Numbered from the stretch's first letter, positions 1 to 10,956 are shown. The stretch: 64,000 nucleotides of DNA from Balneola sp. MJW-20 (GCF_040811775.1 NZ_JBFNXW010000001.1:248001-312000); one strand, 5' to 3'. Translations and numbers: made by a program. The notes: generated by a model from the letters alone, not told the origin.

Positions 1-1204
1 CAAATAATACAAAGACCAGGCAAGCTATCGGAATAGATAATTTTTTATGTATCTCCACCAAGAACTGTGCGGCTCTTTTCTTACGATACTCCGCATTGCT
101 TTCCACATTACTGAACCAGCTTTGATAATCATTCAGCTGCCTGCTGGCTTCACGGATAAGGTTCAGCTGTTGTACGGGATCCTCATATCTGTTGATTAGC
201 GGATAGGTGCTTTCAATACGATTGAGCTTTCTGCCGGAGGTATTTACAATGATCTCAGGTTTGAAAAAAGATTCATTATTTTCAAAGATCCGTACTTTTT
301 CCCCATCGTCGGTCTCTGTAGTCTCGGTGTTAAGCAGCATATTCTCGGCAGCCGTGATCTTGTAGTTATTGTACTCGGATCGCAGGGAATCCACTACTTG
401 CATCATAGCCTTCGAGCTCATGGTTCTTTCTCCCCGGCTTCGGTTTGTCGGGTCGGAACGCATAAACGACAGATCAGCCAGGTCAAGGATCATGCGGTGT
501 TCTGAAAACGAGGATTTTTCAAACTGATTGGTTGTACCTCTGGAACCGGCAGATTGACTAAAAACTTGTCCATCATGGAGGGTAAGCTCCAGAGCTTCGC
601 CACCCTTACTTTTAAGTATGCCTCGGTCTGCCCGGATGAAACGGCGATCTCGCGTATTGCTGGGATCCTCATACAGAGTAATGTTATATAGACTATCGGT
701 TTCGCCGTCAATTTCTCTCACCAGAAAAGTGTATCCCTCAATACCCTGATAAAAATTTCCGGTCTGCAGTTCAAAAGCCGGTTTTTTTAATTTTATGTCT
801 ATAAAAAGAGATCTGGATTTATGGTTAGCGTCGGGAAGCACCTGATCTGAAAACCACGTTAGCATCACCGTGAGTATTATGGAGGCAATAAGTACAGGCC
901 TCATCACATGAAAAGGGTTGACACCGGATGCACGCAGTGCGGTAAGCTCATTGAGTTCGGAAAATTTACCGAATGCCATAAGCGTAGCAATGAGTACTGC
1001 CATAGGGGTTGCCAGTACCACCATGTAAGCGAGATTGGTAGCAATGAGCTCCAGAATGATAGCCAGCGGAATCTCTTTTCCTATCAGGTTATCAATATTC
1101 ATGACCAGAAACTGCATCAGGAGCAGAAACATCAGCGTTATAAAGCAAAACAGGAAGGGGCCTAAATGCTTTTTGAGCAGATCTGTCTTTAATTGATTGA
1201 TCAA
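1..1204 (-). CDS. LptF/LptG-type lipopolysaccharide export permease, C-terminus outside window
   Basis: Inner-membrane permease of the YjgP/YjgQ family, which in the LptB2FG complex extracts lipopolysaccharide from the inner membrane. Translating the minus strand gives N-terminal hydrophobic helices, then the family signature FGKFSELNELTALRASGV at the first cytoplasmic coupling helix, a soluble periplasmic beta-rich stretch, and at the window edge the start of the second membrane half (EIHKKLSIPIACLVFVLF). No ATG lies before the first helix. The frame opens after a stop near 1233, and the best start is a TTG at 1204 (an internal ATG at 1101 would remove the first helix). I cannot tell LptF from LptG. 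It is divergent from sprA, with about 250 bp of AT-rich sequence between them and no clear promoter that I can name. Confidence 0.85.
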   Translation of the reverse strand, partial: MINQLKTDLLKKHLGPFLFCFITLMFLLLMQFLVMNIDNLIGKEIPLAIILELIATNLAYMVVLATPMAVLIATLMAFGKFSELNELTALRASGVNPFHVMRPVLIASIILTVMLTWFSDQVLPDANHKSRSLFIDIKLKKPAFELQTGNFYQGIEGYTFLVREIDGETDSLYNITLYEDPSNTRDRRFIRADRGILKSKGGEALELTLHDGQVFSQSAGSRGTTNQFEKSSFSEHRMILDLADLSFMRSDPTNRSRGERTMSSKAMMQVVDSLRSEYNNYKITAAENMLLNTETTETDDGEKVRIFENNESFFKPEIIVNTSGRKLNRIESTYPLINRYEDPVQQLNLIREASRQLNDYQSWFSNVESNAEYRKKRAAQFLVEIHKKLSIPIACLVFVLF

Positions 1205-1453
1205 GAGTACAATTTTTTCAGTTTCCGGGCGATAACGATAAAATCAGGTGCCTTAATATACAAGAATTTGCACGCAGAGATAATAAAATGAGCTCCTCAT
1301 AGCACTTTCAAGATACTCAAATACTTAGTATTATCGTGGGCACGACTAAAAATGATCATTTGCATTAAAAATCCACTACTGCCTATCGCCGAACGCTACA
1401 GACCTTAGAATTAACCTGATTCGGATATTAAACCGGCGTATTTATTTATAAAG

Positions 1454-4400
1454 TTGGCTCTGATCTCAGGAATGAGCTTAATTATTCCTGGCTTTTCAGA
1501 CATTGGAATGGTGATGGGACAGGACCGCCCTGATCAGACCGAGGGGGTGGTGCAGCCGGATACACTTATCCCGGGCGTGAAACCCATCATTCGAATTCCG
1601 GAAGGACCGGTCGTACAGCGCAGAAGTGTTCGTCCGGCACAGCTCTACTATATTCAGTTACCATCAGACATTACCGTAGTTCAGTGGGACTCGGTCAGTA
1701 CCTATACTCTCACGCGCAGCATTAATGGAATTCCTTCCGGTGTGCCGCAGGTATTCTCTTTCGATCAGTATGTGGAATACAGACGAGAGCAGGAAGAAAG
1801 AGCTATTCGCTTTCGTTTGATCGAGGAAGGTAAGCGGGAAGAAGAAAGTGGAAGAGGGCTCTTAGACTTTAGTATTAATGTGCCGGGTGGTGAAAACTCC
1901 GCATTTACAACCATATTCGGGAAACCGGAAGTAAACCTCCGCGTAAACGGTTCTGCGAATATGAATGTTGGTGCTTCTATACAGAAAGTGGAGGATCCCA
2001 ATCTTCCTCCGGATCTGCAGCGAAGAATTGACCCTACTTTCAATCAGAATCTGCAGCTGAATATTCAGGGTACGATCGGGGATAAACTTACTATTTCAAC
2101 AGACTGGGATACCGAAAGGCAGTTTGATTTTCAGAACCGGCTGAATATTGTATATCAGGGTTATGAAGACGAGATTATCAAACGGATCGAGATGGGTAAC
2201 GTTTCGATGGAAACCGGTAACTCCCTGATACAGGGTGGTGGCGCCCTTTTCGGAATTAAATCTATTGCAGAACTGGGTTCTCTCCGGCTTACTTCCGTTG
2301 TATCTCAGCAGGAAGGGCAGAGTAACACTCAAACTGTAACAGGCGGTTCTCAGGAACAACCTATTTCCATCCGGCCGACGGAGTATGATAATGACCGTCA
2401 CTTTTTTATTGATTTCTATAACCGCCAGGAATTTGAGGGGAATGTAGCCGATCCCCAGCAGCTGGGTCAGGCTTATCAGATCTCTCAACTGAATGTATGG
2501 GTTGAACAGGTGCAGTCTGTAAATACAGATCAGGATGCGATCGAGGCTATTTCATTGGTCGATCTCGGAGTGGTTCAGAATCCGGACAGTAGTTTTGCTT
2601 TACCAAATCCGGCAAATGACCGTTTTGATGATGCTCTGCTTGAAGCAAACCGTGATAACCCGGAGTTGTCAGCCGAGACTTTCGGGGTCTCAGGAAGTGA
2701 ATTTAAAGTGGGTTACTACAAACAGCTACAGGAGGGAGTAGATTATACCTATAATCCCGCACTGGGATATTTCAGTCTTAAAAGAGGGGTAGATTCAAAA
2801 TCCACCATCGCTGTATCATTCTCTTATGTTGATCCCTCAAACGGGAGTCAGGTACAGATAGGAGACCTGATACCACAATCCAGCAGCCGCAGTTATCTTA
2901 AACTCATCCGGCCTCAGAATATGACCACGGATAACAGGGCGTGGCCACTTACGATGCGTAATATCTACTCCCTCGGAGTTTCCAACATCACCCCGGATGG
3001 ACTGGACCTGAACATTTATTTCACCGAACAGAATGTACCTCAGACAAACCTGCCCGGAGTAGGTACCCCTTTACTGCAGGATCTCGGGCTCGACCGGACC
3101 AATACTCAGGGGGCCTTACCTCCTGATAACATCATTGATTTCTCCGGGATCACCTTAAATGCAGCTGAGGGGAAAGTAATGTTCCCATATCTGGAACCAT
3201 TCGGAGCACGTATTGACGAATTGCTTATGGAAGCAGGAGCTTCTGATTCGGTTAGAAATGCACTGGTATTCAGGGAGCTCTACGACCTTAAGATCAATGA
3301 AGCCAATCAGCGACCGCAGAACAGCTACTATCGTATTGAAGGGGCCTCTAAGGGAGGAGTGTCAGGTACTTTCTTCCTGGGGGGCTACAGTGGCCTCGTA
3401 GAAGGATCGGTGAGTGTTTTTGCCAATGGAGTGGAATTAACTCAGGGAGTAGATTATGAAGTAGATTATTCATTCGGGAATGTGACTATACTGAACGATA
3501 AATTCCTGGCTCCCGGACAGGAGATACGGATCGAATACGAGAATAATCAGTTCGCCATCATTGGTCAGCGAAATTTTACCGGTCTCAGGGCAGAATACGA
3601 AGTGAATGATGATATTGTAATTGGATCTACTTTATTCAGGTTAAAAGAGCAGCCCACACAGGATAAGCTGAGGATCGGAAACGCACCGATCAACAATACG
3701 ATTATCGGACTGGACGCTAAAGCAAGGTTTGATACTCCCTGGCTGACCCGAGCCATTGATAAAGTTCCCTTATTGCAGACCAAAGAAGCCTCCAGCATCA
3801 GTGTGAGCGGTGAATTTGCTCAGCTTCGTCCGGGAGTAGCTCAGACAAAAGCGGTACAGGACGCTATTGACCGTGGAGACCTGTTCAGGGATGAAGAGAA
3901 CGGACTGGAATTTATCGATGACTTTGAGGGAACAGAATTCAATATTTCATTCAGCAACGCTATCCGATGGAATCTGGCACCTATTCCGGCAGCCATACCC
4001 GGCTACATCCCCGATGAAGCCTATTTTAATGATCCCGATGCTACGGTACCGGTGAATGACATTCAGTCTAAAAGAGCGAGAGCTGATCTGAGAGCTCAGT
4101 TCTCGTGGTATTCTATTCCCAGAAACATTAGCAGTATTCTCGGAAATGCTTTTGCAACCCCCGAATCACAGACGGTACTGCTGGAAGATGTATTCCCGGG
4201 ACGTCAGACCAATAATCCTCAGGAAGAAGTGATCAATACACTTGATATCTTCTATAATCCGACCAAGCGAGGGCCGTATAATCTGAATAAAGATCTGAGA
4301 AATCAGCTGGAGCTTAACCCGGATGATTTCTGGGGTGGTATGACCGCTGTTATACCCTCAGGTCAGGAAGACCTTACCCAGAATAATGTTGAATTCCTGG

Positions 4401-7400
4401 AATTCTGGGTACAACCAATTTTACCGGGTGGTCAGGCTCCAACGGCACAGGATGTCATTGATTACGACGGAAAGATCTACATAGATATCGGGGTGGTTTC
4501 GGAGGATGTGGTTCCGAATTTTAGGCTGAACAGTGAGGATGGATTAGCTACCAACCTGAATGACCTGGTACCCGACAACCCGGATGAAACCCGTTCATTT
4601 ATTCCTTCTATACCCCCGCCGCCACAGGGTCAGTTTTCCAATGATAACAGGGAACTGGAAGATGTCGGTCTGGATGGAATACCTACCGCTAACGGCTTTG
4701 AAGGAAAGGATGAAGTTTCGGTATTTACAGATTTCATTGACTCGATGAGGGTGCAATACGGAGCAAATTCTCCTGAATTTGAGGAAATCCTGCAGGATCC
4801 GTCCAATGATGATTTCTTTTTCTATACCGATCCCGTAGTTCAGGACTTACCGCTTCAGGAACGCTTTTACCGGGTGCTGGGATACCATGAGGGTAATACG
4901 CCGGTGGCAGGTGGGGGCAAGCAGGCGATCACTTTGAAGCCGGATAAGGAAGGATTGATCACTCCATCCACCATCGAACAGAATAATTCATATTTCCAGT
5001 ATGAGGTCGACCTCAACCCGGCAGACTTTGCTAACCTGGAGATCGGATCTCCCGGAACCTATATCGTTGATAAGGTGCCCGGAGACCAGCAGCAGGACCG
5101 CTGGCACCTGGTGCGCATTCCCCTGACCGATTTTGTGAGAAAAGTAGGGGACATCGAAGATTTTCAGAATATTTCCTATATCCGTGTCTGGATGTCCGGA
5201 TATCGCAAACCGTTTACCATGCGCTTTGCTACTTTCGAATTTGTGGGTAACCAATGGAGAAAAGCACTGAATATTACCGATTCGGAAGGATCATCAGCGG
5301 AATTCAGGGTTTCCACGATCAATATCGAAGAGAATGCGAACCGAACACCGATCCCATACCGGCAGCCAGAAGGTTCAATCCGTGCGGTTAACCGGGGTCA
5401 GCAGCTGGAGTCACTGGCCAATGAACAGTCTCTGTTACTGGAAGTAGATAACCTGGGTGCAGGCGAAGTGCAACTGGTCAAGAAAGTATATCCCGGCGGA
5501 CTAAACCTGCTCTATTACTCCAATATGAGGATGTTTGTCCATGGTGAAGGCTATAATAACCGGGGGGATGCTGAACTGGTGGTCAGAATGGGTACTGATC
5601 TGAATTCAAATTATTATGAGTACCGGCAGCCGGTAACTCCATCAGATCCCAACCCGGACCGATACGGAGATTTTGACCCCGATAACGGAGGACGCCTGGA
5701 TGAAGATGCTGAACTGGTATGGCTGTATGAGGAGAATAGTATGAATATCCTTCTTGCAGCTTTTAATGAACTGAAGCAGATCAGGGATCAGCAAACCGAT
5801 GATAACAGCCAGCTATTCGAAATGGCTTTAGGTGAAGATGATGACGCCGTACCGGGTGCAGTGGTTGCAGTAAAAGGGAACCCGTCGCTTAGCCGGATCA
5901 CGGAATTAGGTATGGGGATAAGAAACCCCTATGATGCTACAGATCCTGAGTCTCCGGGTATCCCAAGTCTGAATGCAGGAATGTGGCTGAACGAATTGAG
6001 GGTATCCGGATTTGATAATCAGAAAGGATGGGCGGCCAATGCCAAGGCGAATTTTAAACTGGCTGATTTTGCCACGATCAACACTAATTTCACCCGTCAG
6101 ACTGCCGGATTCGGAAGCCTGGAATCCAATCTTGGGCAACGACGACTATCCGACCAGCTGGGATATAATATCAGTTCCACCGTTAACCTGCATAAGTTGA
6201 TACCGGATCGATTTGGGTGGAATTTCCCGGTTTCCGTTTCGACGAGAAGGAACTCAGTAACCCCTCAGTTTCTGCCTAATCAGGGGGATATCAGGCTGGA
6301 CGATTTCGTGAATGCAACCGAGGATAACCCGAATTTAACGGATGATCAAAAAAGCAGTATCATCGATTCAAAGATCAGGGAAGTACAGACGGTTAATGAA
6401 AACTTCTCTCTGAACATATCCAATATTTCGAAAACGAACTCCAGGTCTAAACTCGCTCAGTATACACTCGATAAAACCAGACTCAGTTACGTTTATAATC
6501 AGGGTAATCTGCGAAATCCGGAGTACCGGTTCCAGGATAACTGGAATTATACCGCATCCATAAACTATAGTCTGACCTTCAGGAATATTCGTCTGTTCAG
6601 GCCTTTCGGGTTTACGGAGAGTGTCCCGGTTCTGGGCTTATTATCCAAACTACGACTGGGTTATATGCCTTCTTCCATTAGTGCCACAGCAGGATTGAAC
6701 CGATCTTACGATGAGAGACGAAGACGCATTCAGGCCAGCGGAACTCCTCAGCCATTGCTTCAGTCACATACATTTACACAGCGGTCTTCTTTCGGCTTGA
6801 ATTACCAGTTTACGGAATCGATCAGTACTTCATTTCGCTCGAACACAAATTTCGACCTTTCAAGAGCAGGGATTGAACCATTAAATCGTTCGGGAATTGA
6901 CAGCACCAGTTTCCGCATAAAGAATACCTTTGAGACCTTAGGAGACATTGTAAATGACAGTCTGACGGCCCGGCGCTCTAATTATCAGGAAACCTTTACG
7001 GCGACCTGGAGGCCCAGATTCAATCAGGTCAGACAGCTGAACTGGCTGAGTTATACTGCCAGTTATGGAGGTGGTTATTCATGGAATAACAGTCCCGAAG
7101 GATCCAATCTTGGGGCTAACATTTCAAATAATTTCAGGCTGGATAACTCTCTCAATATGAATACCAACCGGTTACTTGATAAAGTAGGCTTTATCAGTAA
7201 AATGTCGAGAGAAGATCAGTCGGAACGCCAATCAAGGCAACGAAATAAAGTGAGAGCAGACAGTCTTCGCACGCAAAATTTAGGAAAGGACCTGAAGTAT
7301 ATTGGTCGCAAGATTGTACTCGCATTATTCAGTCTGGACAATATTAATATTACCTATAAGCAGAACAAGAATTCATCCCAAGCTGGTTATAATGGAGATT

Positions 7401-8674
7401 CCCAGTTTTACTATGCGTTTAATAATCCGGGGGATGATAATTATTCTCCCTCATTGGCTTACCGGCTGGGCCTGGTTGATGAATTAGGCAGAGATCAGCT
7501 TATATCCAATAGCAGCGGAAATCAGACCGTTCAGCTGCCTATAAATAAAACTACCACTGATGATATTTTGTGGGGTACTAAATTCACACCCTTCAGGAAT
7601 TTTACGATCGATCTGGACTGGCAAACCCGCTGGACCGAACGTAATGTTGAAACGATCTCACTGAACCCGAACGGTCAGAGCAGTTCCGTTAATTCAGCAT
7701 CAGGGGAGATCAGGTCATCGGTATGGGCATTCGGCAAGGGATATGATGAACTATTTAGCCGGCACCTCAGTGCGGCCTTTGATGACTTTAACGGGTCTAA
7801 TCAGATCTCTGATGCTTCAGGTAATCAGGACGGGCGCTCATTATTTAACAGGCGCACCCTGCAGGAAGATTTCAGAAAGGCTTATTTAGGTGGGGGAGCC
7901 GGATCGTTAGGGAAAAAAGACTTTACTCCATTTCCGAAACCCAACTGGAGAGTAACCTGGTCCGGCCTGGAGGATGTTCTCCCGGTCATTGGGGACATGA
8001 TGAACCGCGCTTCTCTGACTCATGCTTATACGGGATCATACAGGCTTGGCTGGATCTTTAATCCGATCATAGGATCACAACCGGGTCAGAATATCGGTAA
8101 CTATTCCTTTGTTGATTTCAGAGAAGAATTTGAGCCGGCATCCATAAACGTGCAGCAGAGTTTCGATCCCCTGATACAATTGAATATTACCTGGAGCAGT
8201 AACCTTTCCACTCAGCTGGGTTTTAATAGCAGCAAGCAGGCGAGTTTGTCTCTGTCAAGCCGGAATATCACAGAGCGAATTTCCAAAGGGATCAATTTCA
8301 ATATCAATTATTCATTCAGAAAAGTCCGGATCCCTTTCTTTCCTAAAGTACGCAACAACATTGATATCACCATAAACGGAAGGATCTCAGACGATTCAGA
8401 GAAACGATATGCATTGGGTGCGGATATTGAAAGTGTACTCAGTCGGCCTGATGTGGTACCAAATGCAAGCCTGTATAGCCCGACAAATGATCCGTTTGAG
8501 TCCGGCCAGAAAAGGATCAACGGGACGATCATAATCGGTTACCGATTCTCATCAACGATTTCTTCTAACTTTGAGTATACCTACAGTAACATACAGCCGA
8601 AGTCTTCACAGTTCCCTCCAAGGACCAATCAGGATATCCGTTTTAATGTTCGTGTGGCGATCCGCTCAAGATAG
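1454..8674 (+). CDS. sprA: SprA, outer-membrane translocon of the type IX secretion system
   Basis: Giant outer-membrane beta-barrel through which T9SS cargo leaves the cell. The 2406 residues match the usual family length of about 2400. Early in the protein is the SprA-type block with TISTDWDTERQFDFQNRL followed by an EDEIIKRIEMGNVSM-like strand, and the rest is rich in alternating aromatic/polar beta-strands up to a C-terminal Arg. The start is uncertain: I use the TTG at 1454, with an ATG at 1472 as alternative; either leaves a short hydrophobic signal ending near GMVMGQ. The gene stands alone, divergent from the LptF/G gene. Its stop codon overlaps the 3' end of lnt by 9 bp, so no terminator separates them. 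A T9SS-sorted protein at 44-49 kb is a likely substrate. Confidence 0.95.
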   Translation: MALISGMSLIIPGFSDIGMVMGQDRPDQTEGVVQPDTLIPGVKPIIRIPEGPVVQRRSVRPAQLYYIQLPSDITVVQWDSVSTYTLTRSINGIPSGVPQVFSFDQYVEYRREQEERAIRFRLIEEGKREEESGRGLLDFSINVPGGENSAFTTIFGKPEVNLRVNGSANMNVGASIQKVEDPNLPPDLQRRIDPTFNQNLQLNIQGTIGDKLTISTDWDTERQFDFQNRLNIVYQGYEDEIIKRIEMGNVSMETGNSLIQGGGALFGIKSIAELGSLRLTSVVSQQEGQSNTQTVTGGSQEQPISIRPTEYDNDRHFFIDFYNRQEFEGNVADPQQLGQAYQISQLNVWVEQVQSVNTDQDAIEAISLVDLGVVQNPDSSFALPNPANDRFDDALLEANRDNPELSAETFGVSGSEFKVGYYKQLQEGVDYTYNPALGYFSLKRGVDSKSTIAVSFSYVDPSNGSQVQIGDLIPQSSSRSYLKLIRPQNMTTDNRAWPLTMRNIYSLGVSNITPDGLDLNIYFTEQNVPQTNLPGVGTPLLQDLGLDRTNTQGALPPDNIIDFSGITLNAAEGKVMFPYLEPFGARIDELLMEAGASDSVRNALVFRELYDLKINEANQRPQNSYYRIEGASKGGVSGTFFLGGYSGLVEGSVSVFANGVELTQGVDYEVDYSFGNVTILNDKFLAPGQEIRIEYENNQFAIIGQRNFTGLRAEYEVNDDIVIGSTLFRLKEQPTQDKLRIGNAPINNTIIGLDAKARFDTPWLTRAIDKVPLLQTKEASSISVSGEFAQLRPGVAQTKAVQDAIDRGDLFRDEENGLEFIDDFEGTEFNISFSNAIRWNLAPIPAAIPGYIPDEAYFNDPDATVPVNDIQSKRARADLRAQFSWYSIPRNISSILGNAFATPESQTVLLEDVFPGRQTNNPQEEVINTLDIFYNPTKRGPYNLNKDLRNQLELNPDDFWGGMTAVIPSGQEDLTQNNVEFLEFWVQPILPGGQAPTAQDVIDYDGKIYIDIGVVSEDVVPNFRLNSEDGLATNLNDLVPDNPDETRSFIPSIPPPPQGQFSNDNRELEDVGLDGIPTANGFEGKDEVSVFTDFIDSMRVQYGANSPEFEEILQDPSNDDFFFYTDPVVQDLPLQERFYRVLGYHEGNTPVAGGGKQAITLKPDKEGLITPSTIEQNNSYFQYEVDLNPADFANLEIGSPGTYIVDKVPGDQQQDRWHLVRIPLTDFVRKVGDIEDFQNISYIRVWMSGYRKPFTMRFATFEFVGNQWRKALNITDSEGSSAEFRVSTINIEENANRTPIPYRQPEGSIRAVNRGQQLESLANEQSLLLEVDNLGAGEVQLVKKVYPGGLNLLYYSNMRMFVHGEGYNNRGDAELVVRMGTDLNSNYYEYRQPVTPSDPNPDRYGDFDPDNGGRLDEDAELVWLYEENSMNILLAAFNELKQIRDQQTDDNSQLFEMALGEDDDAVPGAVVAVKGNPSLSRITELGMGIRNPYDATDPESPGIPSLNAGMWLNELRVSGFDNQKGWAANAKANFKLADFATINTNFTRQTAGFGSLESNLGQRRLSDQLGYNISSTVNLHKLIPDRFGWNFPVSVSTRRNSVTPQFLPNQGDIRLDDFVNATEDNPNLTDDQKSSIIDSKIREVQTVNENFSLNISNISKTNSRSKLAQYTLDKTRLSYVYNQGNLRNPEYRFQDNWNYTASINYSLTFRNIRLFRPFGFTESVPVLGLLSKLRLGYMPSSISATAGLNRSYDERRRRIQASGTPQPLLQSHTFTQRSSFGLNYQFTESISTSFRSNTNFDLSRAGIEPLNRSGIDSTSFRIKNTFETLGDIVNDSLTARRSNYQETFTATWRPRFNQVRQLNWLSYTASYGGGYSWNNSPEGSNLGANISNNFRLDNSLNMNTNRLLDKVGFISKMSREDQSERQSRQRNKVRADSLRTQNLGKDLKYIGRKIVLALFSLDNINITYKQNKNSSQAGYNGDSQFYYAFNNPGDDNYSPSLAYRLGLVDELGRDQLISNSSGNQTVQLPINKTTTDDILWGTKFTPFRNFTIDLDWQTRWTERNVETISLNPNGQSSSVNSASGEIRSSVWAFGKGYDELFSRHLSAAFDDFNGSNQISDASGNQDGRSLFNRRTLQEDFRKAYLGGGAGSLGKKDFTPFPKPNWRVTWSGLEDVLPVIGDMMNRASLTHAYTGSYRLGWIFNPIIGSQPGQNIGNYSFVDFREEFEPASINVQQSFDPLIQLNITWSSNLSTQLGFNSSKQASLSLSSRNITERISKGINFNINYSFRKVRIPFFPKVRNNIDITINGRISDDSEKRYALGADIESVLSRPDVVPNASLYSPTNDPFESGQKRINGTIIIGYRFSSTISSNFEYTYSNIQPKSSQFPPRTNQDIRFNVRVAIRSR

Positions 8675-10210
8675 TCTGCTCTTTATAAGAAGAAATATAA
8701 ATGCACCTGAGGATAAGAACAGACAGGTGATCGCTAACCAGTCTCCGAAGCGTGTATAAAAAGTACGGGTGTTCAGATCGGGAACTTCATAACTGAATCC
8801 GGTTCGAGTCCAGTATCCGGTTTTGACCTTAACAGTTCCGTCAGGAGCAATGATACCGGATATTCCGTTATTGGCTGAACGGACCACCCAGCGGTCGAAT
8901 TCAATAGCCCTGAGCCTGGCATAGGCAAAATGCTGATGATGCCCGCTGGTGTCTCCCCACCATCCGTCGTTGGTTATGATGGTAATAAATGTAGCACCAT
9001 TTTGAACAAAGGGTCGAATCCAGGTTGGATAGACGGAATCGTAACAAACCAGTCCCGGGGTTGAATAATCCGCACTGCTGAACAAAGTATGACTGGAACC
9101 TTTTCCGAAACTGGGGATCTCATTCCAGGGAACGAGATCAAAAACATCTGCTTTGATCAGAACCGGCAGAAATGGAACTCTCTCAACGATGGGCACCAGG
9201 TTAGCTTTGAAATAAGGAAGTGCCTTGCCATAGATATCCACAAATAATGCTGTATTATATATATTGTATGGCCTGCCAATGCCCCCGGTCCGGTAGTAGG
9301 CAGGTTCTTCACCCTCATTATATATCTTTATATATCCGGTTCCGGTTAAGATAGGGCTGTTCCAGGACCGTGCAGAATCAGCTATGCGATTTTCTTCATA
9401 TCCCTGCGGATAGATGGCTTTATCAATTGCATTTTCCGGCCAGATTATGAGTTCCGTATTTTCCTCGAGATGACGTTCTGTTTCTGAGAAAAGACTGTCC
9501 ATTACTTCCTGAATACCGCTCATTCCTCCGAAATCCTGATAGCTGTCATGATTAGGTTGAACGACGGTTACCAGGGTAGATCCTGAAGCTTCGGAGGCCT
9601 CATTAACCTGAAAGCTGATGAATGATACTGCCGGGAATAATATGAATATAAAGAGGGCTGAAAGAGTAAAGGATCGATCAGAAAACTCAATACCCCGGTA
9701 TAAAAGGGCTGCCGTAAGCACCACCCATAGGGTGATACCCAGGTGACCTGTAACAGAAATATACTGGATCAGGCTGATATAATTAGCCCATGCATTTCCA
9801 ATGGCCAGCCATGGCCATGACAGATCCCAGAGATGGTGCAGATATTCATAACTCACCCAGCTTGTGGTCTGAAGCAGGACTATCATCCATTTATTGGATA
9901 ATTTCTTTTCAAAATAGCCCGCCAAACATAGCGGAATTGTCATTACCGCACTGTTAGCCAGTATGGCAGCAATACCGGCATAGATATCTGCCATCATGAG
10001 CCAGTAAGTGGTGATCAGATTCCAAATGACCAGGCCCGGATAAAGGTAATAGGCAGCCTGTCGGAGTCCGTCACTGATATGGACCAGGCGGAAGATCAAA
10101 ATAAAAGCCGGAATACTCAGAAAAGAGAGATCCAGAGGGGGGAAGCTAAGTCCCAGAAGAATTCCGGAAGAGATACTCAGTAATAATTTGTGGGACCAGA
10201 ATCTTTTCAT
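8666..10210 (-). CDS. lnt: Apolipoprotein N-acyltransferase
   Basis: Adds the third acyl chain to the N-terminal cysteine of lipoproteins at the outer face of the inner membrane. At 514 residues it has the family layout: hydrophobic helices over residues 1-200, then a nitrilase-fold domain from about 210. The catalytic triad is visible as Glu259 (IIWPENAI), Lys335 (FKANLVPIVERVPF) and Cys389 (GLVCYDSVYP), and Glu343 is also present. One deviation: the residue two after the catalytic Cys is Asp, where E. coli has the essential Glu389 (Cys-Tyr-Glu). The start overlaps the rsmI stop by 4 bp, so the two are co-transcribed with rsmI first. The lipoprotein-like amidohydrolase at 21.8 kb is one plausible client. 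Confidence 0.93.
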   Translation of the reverse strand: MKRFWSHKLLLSISSGILLGLSFPPLDLSFLSIPAFILIFRLVHISDGLRQAAYYLYPGLVIWNLITTYWLMMADIYAGIAAILANSAVMTIPLCLAGYFEKKLSNKWMIVLLQTTSWVSYEYLHHLWDLSWPWLAIGNAWANYISLIQYISVTGHLGITLWVVLTAALLYRGIEFSDRSFTLSALFIFILFPAVSFISFQVNEASEASGSTLVTVVQPNHDSYQDFGGMSGIQEVMDSLFSETERHLEENTELIIWPENAIDKAIYPQGYEENRIADSARSWNSPILTGTGYIKIYNEGEEPAYYRTGGIGRPYNIYNTALFVDIYGKALPYFKANLVPIVERVPFLPVLIKADVFDLVPWNEIPSFGKGSSHTLFSSADYSTPGLVCYDSVYPTWIRPFVQNGATFITIITNDGWWGDTSGHHQHFAYARLRAIEFDRWVVRSANNGISGIIAPDGTVKVKTGYWTRTGFSYEVPDLNTRTFYTRFGDWLAITCLFLSSGAFIFLLIKSRLS

Positions 10211-10890
10211 TCGGAGTATTTTTTACCGGCAATGATAACAACAATTTCACCTTTTACAGAATCACGGTTCTCATAATTTTGCTGAAGATCGCTTAAAGGA
10301 GCCCGGGTGATCTCTTCATAGGTTTTGGTGAGTTCCCTACATACTGCGGCAAGCCTTTCTTTTCCGAAATACTCTCCAAGCTCCCTAAGAAGTTTTATGA
10401 GCCTGTTCGGGCTTTCGTAAAGTATGATGGTTCTTTCTTCTTCTGCTAATTCTTTAAGTCTCTTCTGCCGGCCCTTCTTGTGAGGTAAAAATCCTTCAAA
10501 CACATAACGGTCACAGGGAAGCCCGCTTCCTGCAAGGGCAGTAGTAGCTGCATCCGGACCGGGGATGACCACAACCGGGATCCCTTTTTGGTGGGCAGCC
10601 CGTGATGCCAGAAACCCGGGATCAGATATACCGGGCATACCTGCATCGGTAATCAGCGCTACCTGACTGCCGGACATCAGTAGATCGGTCAGATAATCCA
10701 CTTTTTTGTGTTCATTATGCTGATGAAATGAAAAGGTAGGTTTGTTGATTTGATAAGCTTGTAATAACTTAGAGGATGTTCGTGTATCCTCACAGGCGAT
10801 ATAATCAACCGAATTAAGTACTTCTACTGCTCTTGGAGAAAAATCTTTCAGATTTCCGATCGGGGTTGCTACTAAAAATAAGGTAGACAC
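10207..10890 (-). CDS. rsmI: 16S rRNA (cytidine1402-2'-O)-methyltransferase
   Basis: SAM-dependent methyltransferase of the tetrapyrrole-methylase fold that 2'-O-methylates C1402 in the ribosomal P site. The 227 residues carry the family motifs in order: LFLVATPIGNLKD with SPRA at the N-terminus, CEDTRTSSKLL, ITDAGMPGISDPG, and SGLPCDRYVFEGFLPHK. Many RsmI proteins are longer (about 280 residues); this one ends soon after the core at GEIVVIIAGK, as in the short forms. It is the first gene of a two-gene unit with lnt (4-bp overlap) and is divergent from the VOC gene, 66 bp away. Confidence 0.93.
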   Translation of the reverse strand: MSTLFLVATPIGNLKDFSPRAVEVLNSVDYIACEDTRTSSKLLQAYQINKPTFSFHQHNEHKKVDYLTDLLMSGSQVALITDAGMPGISDPGFLASRAAHQKGIPVVVIPGPDAATTALAGSGLPCDRYVFEGFLPHKKGRQKRLKELAEEERTIILYESPNRLIKLLRELGEYFGKERLAAVCRELTKTYEEITRAPLSDLQQNYENRDSVKGEIVVIIAGKKYSE

Positions 10891-10956
10891 AGATTATTTT
10901 GTTTTATGGGATACCTGTATAATTTGATTCACAAAATACTTCATAAAGACTGAAAA

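Noticed and set aside
908..1165. 85-codon plus-strand frame with several Cys and His residues (zinc-finger-like look)
   Set aside because: It lies fully antisense to the conserved coupling-helix region of the LptF/LptG gene.
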